52,103 bases of DNA. Origin: Planctomycetota bacterium (GTDB lineage: Bacteria > Planctomycetota > Phycisphaerae > Tepidisphaerales > Tepidisphaeraceae). The translations under genes were made by a program, and so were the position numbers. The notes below the pieces were generated by a model. It did not search any database. It was not told the DNA's origin and saw only the letters and a program-made list of their open reading frames with translations. How positions within the stretch are numbered: the first letter of the stretch is position 1; every line of letters begins with the position of its first letter. The stretch lies in assembly GCA_039182125.1 (NCBI GenBank), contig JBCDCH010000026.1, forward strand, positions 1 to 52,103, given 5' to 3'. Below are positions 35,632 through 44,021 of the stretch, one piece after another.

Positions 35632-36663
35632 TCACAGTAGCGGTCGCGGTAGTGCGTGGCGGTCGAGAACCGGCGTGAGCAACGCCACGCCGCACAGCGC
35701 GATCAGCGGCCCGAGCGACGTGCTCAGGTACACCTGCAAGACCGCCGACAGCGTGCCGAGGATCGTGGCGAAGACGATGCGTCCCTGTAGCGACATCGGC
35801 CGGATACCCGGCATCGCCGCCAGCAATGCCACGGTGACCAGAAACGGTCCGCTGAGCAGTTGGTAATGCACGAACGTCAGTCCGGCCAGCCAGCCGTCGC
35901 CAAAGGACGCGAACAAGCCCCAGCCGTTGCCCGCATGCGGCAACGCCATCAGCATGACATACGCAACGCACAGCGCCAGCATCGGCAGCAACGCGTCGAA
36001 GCGATTGGTCTTGGCCAGCAACAATAACGCCGCGAGCGTGAGGAGCGCGCTTCCTCCTAGCGCGGTGGGCGTCGCTCCGAGCACCACGTCCGCGAACGGC
36101 GGAAGCGCGTCGCGCAGCAGCAGGTCCGGGTCGACGATGCCCATCGTGTGTTTTTGGAGGGCAACGGCCGGCGGCTCGAAAGCGATGGTGCCCATCTCCC
36201 GGCGGTACCACGGCCGTTCTGGCGGGGTCGTCGTCTCGAATACAAGCACGTCACCGACCATCGGGCGTTCGGCCCCGAGTACGGCCGGCTGCTCAAGCCG
36301 GCTCGGCTGGACGATCCCGACGAGCAGCACGGCCACCGCGGGGATCGGCACCCTCGATGTCGCCGGCCCACCAAAGCCCCACACCGCCAGTGTGACGAGC
36401 GCGCCGATGCCGATCGCCCACGGCAGCCCGGCAGCACTGGCAAGCGCCGCCGGTAACAGCAGGCAGACGGCGAGCAACGCCCAGACCACATCGGTCGTCT
36501 GCAAGTGTCGCCCGCGTCGGCCGACCTTACACAGCAGTACCGACGTCACCAGGCCCGCACCGAGGACGAGCGCGATCACGCCCGCGCCCCGCCAACCAAA
36601 CATCACTACGCCGCCGATCAGCGGGAGGGAAACGGCGAGGATGTGCGGCAAGCGATACGACAC
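35632..36663 (-). CDS. rnfD: RnfD/NqrB-like membrane flavoprotein
   Basis: A 343-residue polytopic membrane protein like RnfD, which carries a covalently bound FMN in the ion-pumping Rnf complex. About nine or ten hydrophobic segments are visible. The flavinylation site is D192-V-V-L-G-A-T198; the family pattern has Ser where Leu195 is, but the Asp and acceptor Thr remain. The C-terminal FVHYQLLSGPFLVTV matches the family. It follows rnfC by 12 bp. The rnfA, B, E and G genes are not nearby. Confidence 0.82.
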   Translation of the reverse strand: MSYRLPHILAVSLPLIGGVVMFGWRGAGVIALVLGAGLVTSVLLCKVGRRGRHLQTTDVVWALLAVCLLLPAALASAAGLPWAIGIGALVTLAVWGFGGPATSRVPIPAVAVLLVGIVQPSRLEQPAVLGAERPMVGDVLVFETTTPPERPWYRREMGTIAFEPPAVALQKHTMGIVDPDLLLRDALPPFADVVLGATPTALGGSALLTLAALLLLAKTNRFDALLPMLALCVAYVMLMALPHAGNGWGLFASFGDGWLAGLTFVHYQLLSGPFLVTVALLAAMPGIRPMSLQGRIVFATILGTLSAVLQVYLSTSLGPLIALCGVALLTPVLDRHALPRPLL

Positions 36664-36675
36664 GATGGATTCACG

Positions 36676-37632
36676 CTACCGCAAGGAGCGGATCGCTTCG
36701 AGCAGGGGCAGGCGTGAAGGACATACGGCCTCGCAGTTGCCACATTCGATGCAGTGCTCGATGCCGAACTTGGTGGCAAGCGCCTTGTCTTCGAGTTGAG
36801 CCGCTTCGCCGAGGCCGACGGGGTGAATATGCGCCGGGCATGCGTCGAGGCACCATCCACACCGGATGCAAACATCGGCCGGCCGAGGCGGTGTCGGTGG
36901 CGATCGAAAAACCAACTCGCCTCTGCCGATCGGATGATCCAAGTCAGCGACGAGGTTGCGTGGCAGATCGCCAGCAAGCATCGGGGTGTCGGACAACGCT
37001 CCGAGCGGCGTGCCTACCGGCACACGGATGAGCCGGCCGTCGATCTGGATCGGAACGTGCGTCTGTCGGCGTCCCTCGGCCGCGTCGGCGATGGCGATGA
37101 CTGCGGCTGCATCGACGATCATCACCGATCGTTTGATGGGCAACGCCCCGACAGGCAGCTTGCGCCCGGTCAGGGTATAGATCAGCACGTGCGGGTCACC
37201 CTGCGGGAAGCTCGGTCGCAGGGGGCGGACCCTTCCGGCCCGGCGCACCGGCCCGGCGAGCGCGCCACCGGCCGGGTTGTCCGTCGCGATCGTGCATTTC
37301 GAGACTTTGCATAGCTTCCGCAGGAACTTCAGCCCCGTCGCCATGAGCGCGACGTTGTCCGCGCACCATGCCAACGACAGCGCGGGCGTCTGCACGGGGA
37401 AGGCCGGGATGAGATTGACGATGACGCGATCGACCGTGGTGGTTTTCAGCGCGGTGAGTTGTTCGACGAGCTTTGGGCAGCCCACGCGGTCACCGACGAT
37501 GCCACGGTCGAGGAGTTGGTCGATCGCCGCAGGATCGAGCGGATCAATCGGCGGAAGCGGCTCGACCACCGGACTCCGGTCACCCGGTAGCAGCGCGAAC
37601 GCGACCGAAGGTCTGCCCAGCGTCACGGCCAT
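36676..37632 (-). CDS. rnfC: RnfC-like iron-sulfur protein, shortened
   Basis: A 318-residue protein; full RnfC is usually above 430. It ends with two [4Fe-4S] motifs, CIRCGWCLDACP and CIECGNCEAVCP, and has the SLBB-like segment IQIDGRLIRVPVGTPLG before them. The N-terminal part is reduced. The glycine-rich nucleotide loop of RnfC (IVGxGGAxFP) reads IVGDRVGCPK, so NADH binding looks doubtful. It probably hands electrons to RnfD from a donor other than NADH. GAGGGGG lies nine nt before the ATG, a good Shine-Dalgarno inside this operon. Confidence 0.8.
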   Translation of the reverse strand: MAVTLGRPSVAFALLPGDRSPVVEPLPPIDPLDPAAIDQLLDRGIVGDRVGCPKLVEQLTALKTTTVDRVIVNLIPAFPVQTPALSLAWCADNVALMATGLKFLRKLCKVSKCTIATDNPAGGALAGPVRRAGRVRPLRPSFPQGDPHVLIYTLTGRKLPVGALPIKRSVMIVDAAAVIAIADAAEGRRQTHVPIQIDGRLIRVPVGTPLGALSDTPMLAGDLPRNLVADLDHPIGRGELVFRSPPTPPRPADVCIRCGWCLDACPAHIHPVGLGEAAQLEDKALATKFGIEHCIECGNCEAVCPSRLPLLEAIRSLR

Positions 37633-37635
37633 TGG

Positions 37636-38475
37636 TCACGCCCCCTCAAGCGGGACGTCGATCGACGCGCACAACTCACGCAGCTTCTCGACAGCGTAGA
37701 TGAACTTGTCGGGGCCGCTTTCGCCGTGCGAATGGCCGGCAACTTTCAAGTGCGGCTCCATCGAAACATAGCCGCGGTAACCGGTGTCGTACGCGTCTTT
37801 GAGGATGGCCGCGATGTCGCCGTCACCCTCACCGGCGGCGACGACTTCTCCGCTGCCCATCTTCGCGTCTTTGACGTGGATGTGTATGGTGTAGGGTTCA
37901 AGTCCGATCCAGTTCTCGCGCGGCTTCTCGCCGCACTGAACGAAGTTCGCGAAGTCGAACGCGCTTTGCAGCTTTGGTGAATCCACGCCTTCCATCAACT
38001 CGAGACACCGCCGGCCGATGTCACCGTAAATGCCTTTCTCGTTCTCGTGAACCATCGTGATGTCGGTCGCTTCGAGCATCTCAGCTTGTTTGGCCAATAG
38101 CTCGATCGCACGGTCCCGCACCGGCTCGATCGGGCCGGCTCTTTCGCCGCCGACCGGGTAAAAGCTGAACACGCGGATGAGCGGCGCTTCGAAGAACACG
38201 GCCCGGTCGATCGCCTTTTGGAACTGATCGAGCAATTCGTGCTCGGCGGTGTCGATCGGACGTTTGCCGCAGGGGCTGCCGATACTCACGACCGCGAGAC
38301 CGGCGTCGTCGAGTTTCTGTTTCGCCTCGGCTTGTTGCGCATGGGACAGGGCGAGGATATTGGTATTGTCGACGCTTCGAAACTCGATGGCAGACAGACC
38401 GCACTGCTGGGCGACGCGAATCTGCTGGTCTAGGTCCGGATCGATCTCATCGGTGAATCCGCTAAGGCTGAGCAT
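37636..38475 (-). CDS. Sugar phosphate isomerase/epimerase (xylose isomerase-like TIM barrel)
   Basis: A 279-residue TIM-barrel protein of the AP-endonuclease 2/IolE-like family. It starts MLSLSGFTDEIDPDLDQQI and has the metal-binding positions expected in the barrel: Glu in VHENEKG, Asp in SAFDFANF, His in IHVKDAK and Glu in YVSMEPH. Members isomerise or epimerise sugars or inositol derivatives; the substrate here is not known. It heads a packed unit with rnfC, rnfD, dxr, rseP and a hypothetical gene. TATGCT ends six nt before its ATG. Confidence 0.85.
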   Translation of the reverse strand: MLSLSGFTDEIDPDLDQQIRVAQQCGLSAIEFRSVDNTNILALSHAQQAEAKQKLDDAGLAVVSIGSPCGKRPIDTAEHELLDQFQKAIDRAVFFEAPLIRVFSFYPVGGERAGPIEPVRDRAIELLAKQAEMLEATDITMVHENEKGIYGDIGRRCLELMEGVDSPKLQSAFDFANFVQCGEKPRENWIGLEPYTIHIHVKDAKMGSGEVVAAGEGDGDIAAILKDAYDTGYRGYVSMEPHLKVAGHSHGESGPDKFIYAVEKLRELCASIDVPLEGA

Positions 38476-38481
38476 GGCGAG

Positions 38482-38487
38482 AGCATA
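38482..38487 (-). promoter_or_regulatory. -10-like TATGCT before the isomerase-rnfCD-dxr-rseP unit
   Basis: TATGCT (38487-38482) ends six nt before the ATG at 38475. It is the likely promoter core for the six-gene minus-strand unit and suggests a leaderless mRNA. Confidence 0.45.
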
Positions 38488-38531
38488 CCAAACGTGCGGG
38501 TCCGATCACGCCCGGCTGTCTCGAGCGGGCC

Positions 38532-38537
38532 TACGCT
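38532..38537 (+). promoter_or_regulatory. -10-like TACGCT before argB
   Basis: TACGCT ends five nt before the proposed TTG start of argB. It supports that start over the in-frame ATG at 38474. Confidence 0.35.
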
Positions 38538-38542
38538 TTCGC

Positions 38543-39430
38543 TTGGACGACGCGATCAACAACGCCCAGCAGAAAGCCAAGGCCCTTGTCGAGGCGCTCG
38601 GGTACATCCAGCGTTTTCACGAAAAGACCATCGTCGTGAAGGTCGGCGGCAGCGTGCTCGACGATGATGCACAACTCGCGGCGATCCTCACCGACGTGGT
38701 GTTCATGAACTACGTCGGCCTACGACCGATCGTGGTGCATGGCGGGGGCAAGGCGATCAACGCCGCGATGGCCGAAGCCGGACTCGAGCCGCAGATGGTG
38801 CAGGGCAGGCGGTACACCGACGACCGAACGCTCGCCATCGTCGAACATGTCCTGTGCAACGTGGTGAATGCCCAGCTCGTGAAGTTCATGAACGCCCAAG
38901 GCGTCGAAGCGATGGGGCTGCACTCGCTCTCGTCGCCGGTGCTGCAGGCGGAGAAGATTTTTCTCCCCGGAGAGGGCGGCCGGCGGATCGACATCGGCTT
39001 CGTCGGGGAAGTCACGCAGGTCAACAGCCGACTGCTGGAACTGCTCGTGAGGGCCGACTCGATTCCCGTGGTGGCGAGCGTGGCCCGTGATCCGGGCGGT
39101 GGTTCGCTCAACGTCAATGCCGACACGGCTGCCGGCGCGGTCGCCGCAACCATGAATGCCGAGAAGTTCGTTTGCGTATCCGACACCCACGGCATTCGCA
39201 CCGACCCCGACGATCCCTCCTCGGTCATCAGCAGCCTGACGCTCACAGAGATCGAGAAATTGAAACAGGACGGCACGATCAGCCGCGGCATGCTGCCCAA
39301 GGTCGAGGCCTGCGAGGCGGCGTTGCGTGGCGGGGTGAAGAAAGCCCACATCATCGACGGCCGCATCCCGCACGCACTGTTGTTGGAGATCTACACCGAA
39401 GCAGGCATCGGTACGCAGATCACGTTGTAG
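38543..39430 (+). CDS. argB: Acetylglutamate kinase
   Basis: ArgB phosphorylates N-acetylglutamate in arginine synthesis. The 295-residue protein has KVGGSVLDD (about 31-39), VHGGGKAINAAM, the N-acetylglutamate-binding region and the C-terminal KVEACEAALRGGVKKAHIIDGR. The start chosen is TTG at 38543, giving MDDAINNAQQKAKALVEALGYI, which matches the normal N-terminus. The only nearby in-frame ATG (38474) would add 23 residues with no family similarity. It is divergent from the sugar isomerase and followed by argF after 12 bp. Confidence 0.92.
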   Translation: MDDAINNAQQKAKALVEALGYIQRFHEKTIVVKVGGSVLDDDAQLAAILTDVVFMNYVGLRPIVVHGGGKAINAAMAEAGLEPQMVQGRRYTDDRTLAIVEHVLCNVVNAQLVKFMNAQGVEAMGLHSLSSPVLQAEKIFLPGEGGRRIDIGFVGEVTQVNSRLLELLVRADSIPVVASVARDPGGGSLNVNADTAAGAVAATMNAEKFVCVSDTHGIRTDPDDPSSVISSLTLTEIEKLKQDGTISRGMLPKVEACEAALRGGVKKAHIIDGRIPHALLLEIYTEAGIGTQITL

Positions 39431-39442
39431 GAACCCACACCC

Positions 39443-40312
39443 ATGACCCACTTCCTCGACATCAACCACCACGAGCCGGATTGGCTGCACGCCGTTCTCG
39501 ATCGGGCGGTCGCGCTCAAGGCACGCAACGAACCCGATCTGCTGCATGGCAAGACGTTGGCCATGGTGTTCGAGAAGCCGTCGCTACGCACACGGGTGAG
39601 CTTCGAGACGGGCATGCTTCAGCTCGGCGGGCACGCGCTCAACATCCGCCCCGACGAGATCGGCCTGGGCAAGCGTGAACCGGCCAGGGATGTTGCCCGC
39701 GTCCTCACGGGGATGGTCGACGGCATCATGGCTCGGCTCTTCGCACACGACACCCTCAAGGAACTCGCCCAGTACTCAACCGTGCCGGTCATCAACGGTC
39801 TGACCGACTACAACCACCCGTGCCAAGCGCTGGCCGACTTGCTCACCGTGCGCGAGCACTTCGGCAAGCTTGACGGGCTGACGCTGGCTTACATCGGCGA
39901 CGGCAACAACGTCGCGCGGTCCCTGGCCAACGCGTGCCACGCGTTCGGCATGCGGTTCATTTGCGCGACGCCGCCGGGGTACGAACTGGCCACCGAGGCG
40001 GTCGGGTTCATGTCGACACACGACCCGGTCGAAGCGGTGCGCGAAGCCGACGTGATCTACACCGACACCTGGGTGAGCATGGGTCAGGAAGCTGAGAAGG
40101 CTCAGCGTGTTTCGGAGTTCGGCGACTTCTGCGTCGATGCCGCGTTGCTCGACAAAGCGCCCGCTGCGGCGATCGTTCTGCACTGTCTGCCGGCATACCG
40201 CGGATTGGAGATAAGCGACGACGTGATGGAGTCCGAACGTTGCCTGGCGTTCGCCCAGGCCCACAATCGGCTGCACGCCCAGAAGGGCGTGCTCGCAACG
40301 TTGCTGGCGTAA
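39443..40312 (+). CDS. argF: Ornithine carbamoyltransferase
   Basis: ArgF forms citrulline from ornithine and carbamoyl phosphate. The 289-residue protein has the carbamoyl-phosphate motif FEKPSLRTRVSFE (SLRTR in place of STRTR), NHPCQALADLLT, the ornithine-side region DTWVSMGQE and the catalytic HCLPAYRG. The SLRTR form is known in several bacterial OTCases. It is 12 bp downstream of argB and converges on the sigma factor gene with six bp between. Confidence 0.95.
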   Translation: MTHFLDINHHEPDWLHAVLDRAVALKARNEPDLLHGKTLAMVFEKPSLRTRVSFETGMLQLGGHALNIRPDEIGLGKREPARDVARVLTGMVDGIMARLFAHDTLKELAQYSTVPVINGLTDYNHPCQALADLLTVREHFGKLDGLTLAYIGDGNNVARSLANACHAFGMRFICATPPGYELATEAVGFMSTHDPVEAVREADVIYTDTWVSMGQEAEKAQRVSEFGDFCVDAALLDKAPAAAIVLHCLPAYRGLEISDDVMESERCLAFAQAHNRLHAQKGVLATLLA

Positions 40313-40318
40313 GTTTGT

Positions 40319-41086
40319 TCAAGCGACGAGTCGATGTCCGTCTTTGCCGAAGCGGTCCTGCAAGCGGGCCATCACCGACTTGCGGAGCTGGCTGACGCGC
40401 GACTCGCTGATGCCGATCGCCAAACCGATTTCAGCCATGCTCATCCCCTCGTGGGTGTGTAACAGAAGGATGAGCCGTTCGCGTTTGGACAAGCCGGTGT
40501 TGAGCGACTCGATGATGAGATTTCGGTAGGCCGCGCGTAGCGGCGACGGTTCGCGGTCGTCGGTCGGCTCGAGAGGCCCCGTGGGTTGGTCCTCGGTGCC
40601 GGCGTCGAAATGGACCATCCGCGGGGCGACGGGGGGCGGGCCGTCGAACATCTGTGCCGCTTCCTTTTGCGTGGGCGGTCTGTGGTGCGTTTGCTTGAAC
40701 CGTTCGACGACGTCCTCGAAGCGCTTGAGCCGGTTGCGTCGGCTGCGCGGCAGGTGATCCTGCCGGCGGGTTTCGTCGATCATCGCGCCGTGAATGTGAC
40801 TGCCGCTAAAGGTCGCGAACGAAGTTGACCGATCACTGCGGTACCGCTCGATGGCGATGAGCAGTCCGAGATGGCCGGCACCGATCAGGTCGCCGATGTC
40901 GACCGTGTCGGGAAGCCGCTTCGCCAAACGCCGCGCACATTTGCGAACCAACGGCTCGTAGTGGGCGACGAGAATTTCGAGCGCCGCGGTATCCCGGTGC
41001 GAGCGGTAGCGCTCCCAGGCGGCGACAACGTGTGGGGGTTCGGCCGGTGAGGTGTGAGGGGTTTCGACGGACTGTGCGAGGCTCAT
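40319..41086 (-). CDS. FliA/WhiG-type alternative sigma factor
   Basis: A 255-residue sigma-70 family protein. Region 2 reads LVRKCARRLAKRLPDTVDIG to SFATFSGSHIHGAMIDETRR, which matches the FliA/WhiG/SigB-like group. Region 3 (PPTQKEAAQMF) and region 4 (LSKRERLILLLHTHEGMSMAE) follow, ending with a recognition helix (SESRVSQLRKSVMARL). The ATG at 41086 is chosen; GGAG lies about eight nt upstream, and longer frames add low-complexity residues. STAS proteins nearby suggest partner-switching control. No flagellar gene is in the window. Confidence 0.85.
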   Translation of the reverse strand: MSLAQSVETPHTSPAEPPHVVAAWERYRSHRDTAALEILVAHYEPLVRKCARRLAKRLPDTVDIGDLIGAGHLGLLIAIERYRSDRSTSFATFSGSHIHGAMIDETRRQDHLPRSRRNRLKRFEDVVERFKQTHHRPPTQKEAAQMFDGPPPVAPRMVHFDAGTEDQPTGPLEPTDDREPSPLRAAYRNLIIESLNTGLSKRERLILLLHTHEGMSMAEIGLAIGISESRVSQLRKSVMARLQDRFGKDGHRLVA

Positions 41087-41254
41087 GCGGGTCTCCGTAC
41101 GGGACGAAAGTGGCGGGGTCCTTCCACGAGGTCGCGCGACGAAAGCCACCCGCCGCCGATTCGGCGGCTTGGCGAAACATCTCGGGCGCACTTCGGGTCA
41201 TCGGCACTTACGCCGGCGATCTGCAATCGAATCACGAAAAACTTTCGTCCGACC

Positions 41255-41260
41255 TACCAT
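41255..41260 (+). promoter_or_regulatory. -10-like TACCAT before the small membrane protein
   Basis: TACCAT ends six nt before the GTG at 41267, which supports that start and a leaderless mRNA. Confidence 0.4.
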
Positions 41261-41266
41261 CGATCC

Positions 41267-41542
41267 GTGTTGCGGCGACTTTCCGAAGGTGGCGAGCCAA
41301 GTCGGCCGGAATTACCGGACGGGGATCGTCCGTCGGTCGTGGCGAATCTCTTCCTGGTTTGCTTTGCCGCTGCGGTGGCGACGCTGTTCGGTGGGTATGC
41401 GTGGTTGCTGTTGCCCGAGGAACTCACGCTCATCGACAAGGCCCGGGTGCTTGTCGTCGTAGCCATTGCGGCGGTGTTGCTCGGAGTCGCCGCGGTCCTG
41501 CTGGGACGGTCCGCGGGGAGTGGCCCGATCAACTACGAGTGA
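41267..41542 (+). CDS. Small two-helix membrane protein
   Basis: A 91-residue protein from GTG at 41267. It has a polar N-terminus of about 22 residues and two hydrophobic segments (about 24-49 and 60-80) joined by a short charged turn (EELTLIDKAR), and it ends in PINYE. I do not recognise the family. It is divergent from the sigma factor gene and converges on the DUF502 gene. A longer in-frame start at 41054 would overlap the sigma gene and add residues with no hydrophobic or family pattern. Confidence 0.55.
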   Translation: MLRRLSEGGEPSRPELPDGDRPSVVANLFLVCFAAAVATLFGGYAWLLLPEELTLIDKARVLVVVAIAAVLLGVAAVLLGRSAGSGPINYE

Positions 41543-41565
41543 ACCTGGCTCGCAGGTTCGCCTCA

Positions 41566-42186
41566 TCAACGATCAGCCGATCCACTCGTGAGCGGCGGGA
41601 GGAAGTTGCCCGTGCTGATAAGCGTCTTGAACGCATCCTCCACACTGATGTCGACGTGAATGATCTGGGCCGCCGGCACGAAACGGAGCTGTCCGACGAC
41701 CGGGTTGGGCGTGTTGGGCACGAAGACACAGATGTAATCCTCGCCATCGTCGGCCGGGAGTGGCACGCCGTCGGTGAAAGCCATCACGCGCTGTTTGCCG
41801 TCCTGCGCCGGGGCGAGCACGACCTTGGCGTACATGCCTTCACCGCCGCCGGTGGCGAAACTGACCTGCTTCCACGCGCGGTACGCCTCGCGGAGCAGCG
41901 GCACGCGGTCGAGGCACTTGTCGAGTAGGCCGACGAACCACTTGCCGATGACGTTGGTCACGAACAGGCCCGCGAGGTAAACGCCGATGATGATGAGCAC
42001 CGCGCCCAGGACCGGGATGTACCGGCCAAAGAGCTTTTCGGTGATGATTCGGGTCTGCGTCTCGCCGAGGTAGATCAGGTACACGGTCACCGCGATCGGC
42101 GCGACCGCGAACAGGCCGGCGAGAAAGGTTCGGCGCAAGTGCGGGCCGAACCCGTTCGGCTCATCGTTGGGGGCGGCGCTGCTCAT
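41566..42186 (-). CDS. DUF502 family membrane protein
   Basis: A 206-residue protein with two membrane segments (about 18-40 and 58-80) and the DUF502 pattern: LRRTFLAGLFAVAPIAVTVY, the PLLREAYRAWKQ motif after the second segment, and FVPNTPNPVVGQLRFV. Family members are of unknown function and are common in plants and bacteria. Its start overlaps the STAS gene stop (ATGA), so the two are translationally coupled. Confidence 0.88.
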   Translation of the reverse strand: MSSAAPNDEPNGFGPHLRRTFLAGLFAVAPIAVTVYLIYLGETQTRIITEKLFGRYIPVLGAVLIIIGVYLAGLFVTNVIGKWFVGLLDKCLDRVPLLREAYRAWKQVSFATGGGEGMYAKVVLAPAQDGKQRVMAFTDGVPLPADDGEDYICVFVPNTPNPVVGQLRFVPAAQIIHVDISVEDAFKTLISTGNFLPPLTSGSADR

Positions 42187-42545
42187 TTGAACTTGGCCAA
42201 CGCCGCGTCGGTGTCATCGGCAATGGTGAGAACCTTGTCGAGCTTGGTCATTTTCAGCAGCTTGGCCATGCGGTCGTCGAAGTTGCACAGGACGATCTTG
42301 CCGCCGGGTACGGTTTTGAGCTTGGCGTGCAGGCGGATGAGTTCGCCCATCATCGCGCTGCTGACGGAGGTGACGCCTTCGAAGTCGAGCACGATCCGTC
42401 GCTGCATTTTCTCGTCGAGCAGGCTGGTCAGGCGTTTGCCAACCTCGGCGATGACGTCGGCATCGACGAGCTTGGGGTTGCCGAACGTGACGACACACGC
42501 CGGCCCGGCTTTGGACTCGGCGACTTTGGCGGTGATCTTGGGCAT
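42183..42545 (-). CDS. STAS domain protein (anti-anti-sigma type)
   Basis: A 120-residue single STAS domain. The phosphorylatable site is in VTSVSSAMMGELIRLH, aligned with the SpoIIAA DSSG segment. Such proteins bind anti-sigma kinases when unphosphorylated. The C-terminal half (KIVLCNFDDRMAKLLKMTKLDKVL) is typical. The ATG at 42545 gives the proper length; the open frame continues upstream through the other STAS gene. Its stop overlaps the DUF502 start, and it lies 35 bp downstream of the second STAS gene. Confidence 0.85.
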   Translation of the reverse strand: MPKITAKVAESKAGPACVVTFGNPKLVDADVIAEVGKRLTSLLDEKMQRRIVLDFEGVTSVSSAMMGELIRLHAKLKTVPGGKIVLCNFDDRMAKLLKMTKLDKVLTIADDTDAALAKFK

Positions 42546-42580
42546 CTTCGTTGTTGATCGGCGATTTGCCCGGCATCCGG

Positions 42581-42952
42581 TCAGCCGCCGAGGAACGCGA
42601 CCGCTTCGCGCTGGGACTTTTTGATCGTCAGCAGCTTGTGCAGCTTCATGAGCTTGAGCAGCTCGAGGAGATTCTTGCCGACGCCGCAGAGAACCAACTG
42701 GCCGCCGGGCAAAGACTCGCACCGTTGCCGAACGGCCAGCAGCACGCCGATCATCTGCGAGGAGATGTACTCCACTCGCTCGAAGTTGAGCACCATCTTC
42801 CGGCGATCCTGATCGTCGATCAGGTGCAGGAGCCGATCCTTGATCGCCTCGAGAACGGGCGGGTCCATGAGCGAACCGGCCTGGATCTCCACGATGCTGA
42901 TCGGACCCTGTCGTTGCTCCTGCATTGGGACGGCGTCGCCTGTGTCGGACAT
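42581..42952 (-). CDS. STAS domain protein (anti-anti-sigma type)
   Basis: A 123-residue single STAS domain, a paralogue of the next gene. The conserved serine pair is in VEYISSQMIGVLLAV and the C-terminal helix in GKNLLELLKLMKLHKLLTI. It leads the unit STAS-STAS-DUF502. TACCGT ends six nt before its ATG. The anti-sigma kinase partner is not in the window. The FliA-like sigma factor 1.5 kb away is a possible final target. Confidence 0.85.
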   Translation of the reverse strand: MSDTGDAVPMQEQRQGPISIVEIQAGSLMDPPVLEAIKDRLLHLIDDQDRRKMVLNFERVEYISSQMIGVLLAVRQRCESLPGGQLVLCGVGKNLLELLKLMKLHKLLTIKKSQREAVAFLGG

Positions 42953-42958
42953 GGGCGT

Positions 42959-42964
42959 ACGGTA
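42959..42964 (-). promoter_or_regulatory. -10-like TACCGT before the STAS unit
   Basis: TACCGT (42964-42959) ends six nt before the ATG at 42952, in line with a leaderless start for STAS-STAS-DUF502. Confidence 0.4.
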
Positions 42965-43019
42965 TCCCTTGTCCGCTGGGGAAGTTCAAGCCGGGCCGAA
43001 TATTGGCAGGATTCGATCG

Positions 43020-43793
43020 TCAGCCCGAAAGCTCACGGCCACGGTCGTGGGCGGCGGTGACCGCTTGGCGGACGATGCCCGGCAGGTCCGCGTCGTCGAA
43101 GACGGCGATCGCGGCGGCGGTCGTGCCGTTGGGGCTGGTGACCTGCCGACGCAACTCTTCCGGGTCGTTCCCCTCGTCGAGCATGGCAGCGGCTCCGGCG
43201 ATCGTCTGTCGGACGAGCACGTCGGCGTCCTCGCGGCTGAGTCCGACGGCCTTGCCCGCGGCGATCATCTGCTCGGCGAGGAAAAACACATACGCCGGTC
43301 CCGAGCCGCTCACCGCCGTGACCGCATCCATCTGGTCGGCGCGGACTTCCACGACCTTGCACGACGACTCGAACAGGCCGCGCGTGGTGGCGAGATCATC
43401 GGCGGTCGCGCATGTTCCCGGTGCGATCCCGCACGCGCCATGGCCCACGAGCATCGGCGTGTTGGGCATGACCCGCACCACGCGCCGATCCTTGCCGAGC
43501 CAGCCCTCGATCGTCGCGCTGGTCACGCCGGCCATGATCGACACCACCAACGCGTGCCCGATCCCCGCGAGCTTCGGGATCACCTCCGGCGCGACCTGTG
43601 GCTTGAGCGACAGGACCAAGACATCGACGTCCTCCAGATGCGACGCGAGGTCATCGCACACCGTCGCACCGAGCAACTCGAACACCTCGCGCCGCTCGGC
43701 CGAAAGATCGGCCGCGACGATCTCGTGGCCGTCGGGCAAGCCGCGAAAGATCGCTTCGGCCATGTTGCCGGCACCGAGGAAGGCAAGCTTCAT
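43020..43793 (-). CDS. proC: Pyrroline-5-carboxylate reductase
   Basis: ProC reduces pyrroline-5-carboxylate to proline with NAD(P)H. The 257-residue protein starts with the Rossmann motif FLGAGNMAEAIFRGL, has VLSLKPQ, VRVMPNTPMLVG, and the C-terminal signature SGSGPAYVFFLAEQMIAAG with VTSPNGTTAAAI. The length is slightly short but complete. It is downstream of nadA and the DUF5522 gene, yet TACACT ends seven nt before its ATG, so it probably has its own promoter. Confidence 0.95.
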   Translation of the reverse strand: MKLAFLGAGNMAEAIFRGLPDGHEIVAADLSAERREVFELLGATVCDDLASHLEDVDVLVLSLKPQVAPEVIPKLAGIGHALVVSIMAGVTSATIEGWLGKDRRVVRVMPNTPMLVGHGACGIAPGTCATADDLATTRGLFESSCKVVEVRADQMDAVTAVSGSGPAYVFFLAEQMIAAGKAVGLSREDADVLVRQTIAGAAAMLDEGNDPEELRRQVTSPNGTTAAAIAVFDDADLPGIVRQAVTAAHDRGRELSG

Positions 43794-43800
43794 GGCAAGC

Positions 43801-43806
43801 AGTGTA
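43801..43806 (-). promoter_or_regulatory. -10-like TACACT before proC
   Basis: TACACT (43806-43801) ends seven nt before the proC ATG and fits the leaderless series. Confidence 0.4.
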
Positions 43807-43811
43807 ACGGG

Positions 43812-44021
43812 TCATTTGCCCGTCGCGCGTTCGCCGAGTTTTCGAGTTGCCTGTAGCTTCGTTTTCTGTGGCTCGGACACGTTGCGGTAGTTGAACGGGC
43901 AGTTTTTGCACCCACTGCCGCAGCACTCGCCGCGCTCGAGGAGGTAGAGCGCGGTGAACACGAGGTAGCCGCGCTCGTCGATTTCGTAGTCCCGGCCTTC
44001 TTGAAGACTGCGTTGAGGCAC
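43812..44021 (-). CDS. DUF5522 small cysteine-rich protein
   Basis: A 69-residue protein with the compact cysteine motif CCGSGCKNCPF (about 34-44), which marks DUF5522 and suggests metal or iron-sulfur binding. The function is not known. It starts with GTG directly after the nadA stop (TAAGTG), so translation is likely coupled to nadA. An iron-sulfur link with NadA, itself a 4Fe-4S enzyme, is possible but only inferred from position. Confidence 0.8.
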   Translation of the reverse strand: MPQRSLQEGRDYEIDERGYLVFTALYLLERGECCGSGCKNCPFNYRNVSEPQKTKLQATRKLGERATGK

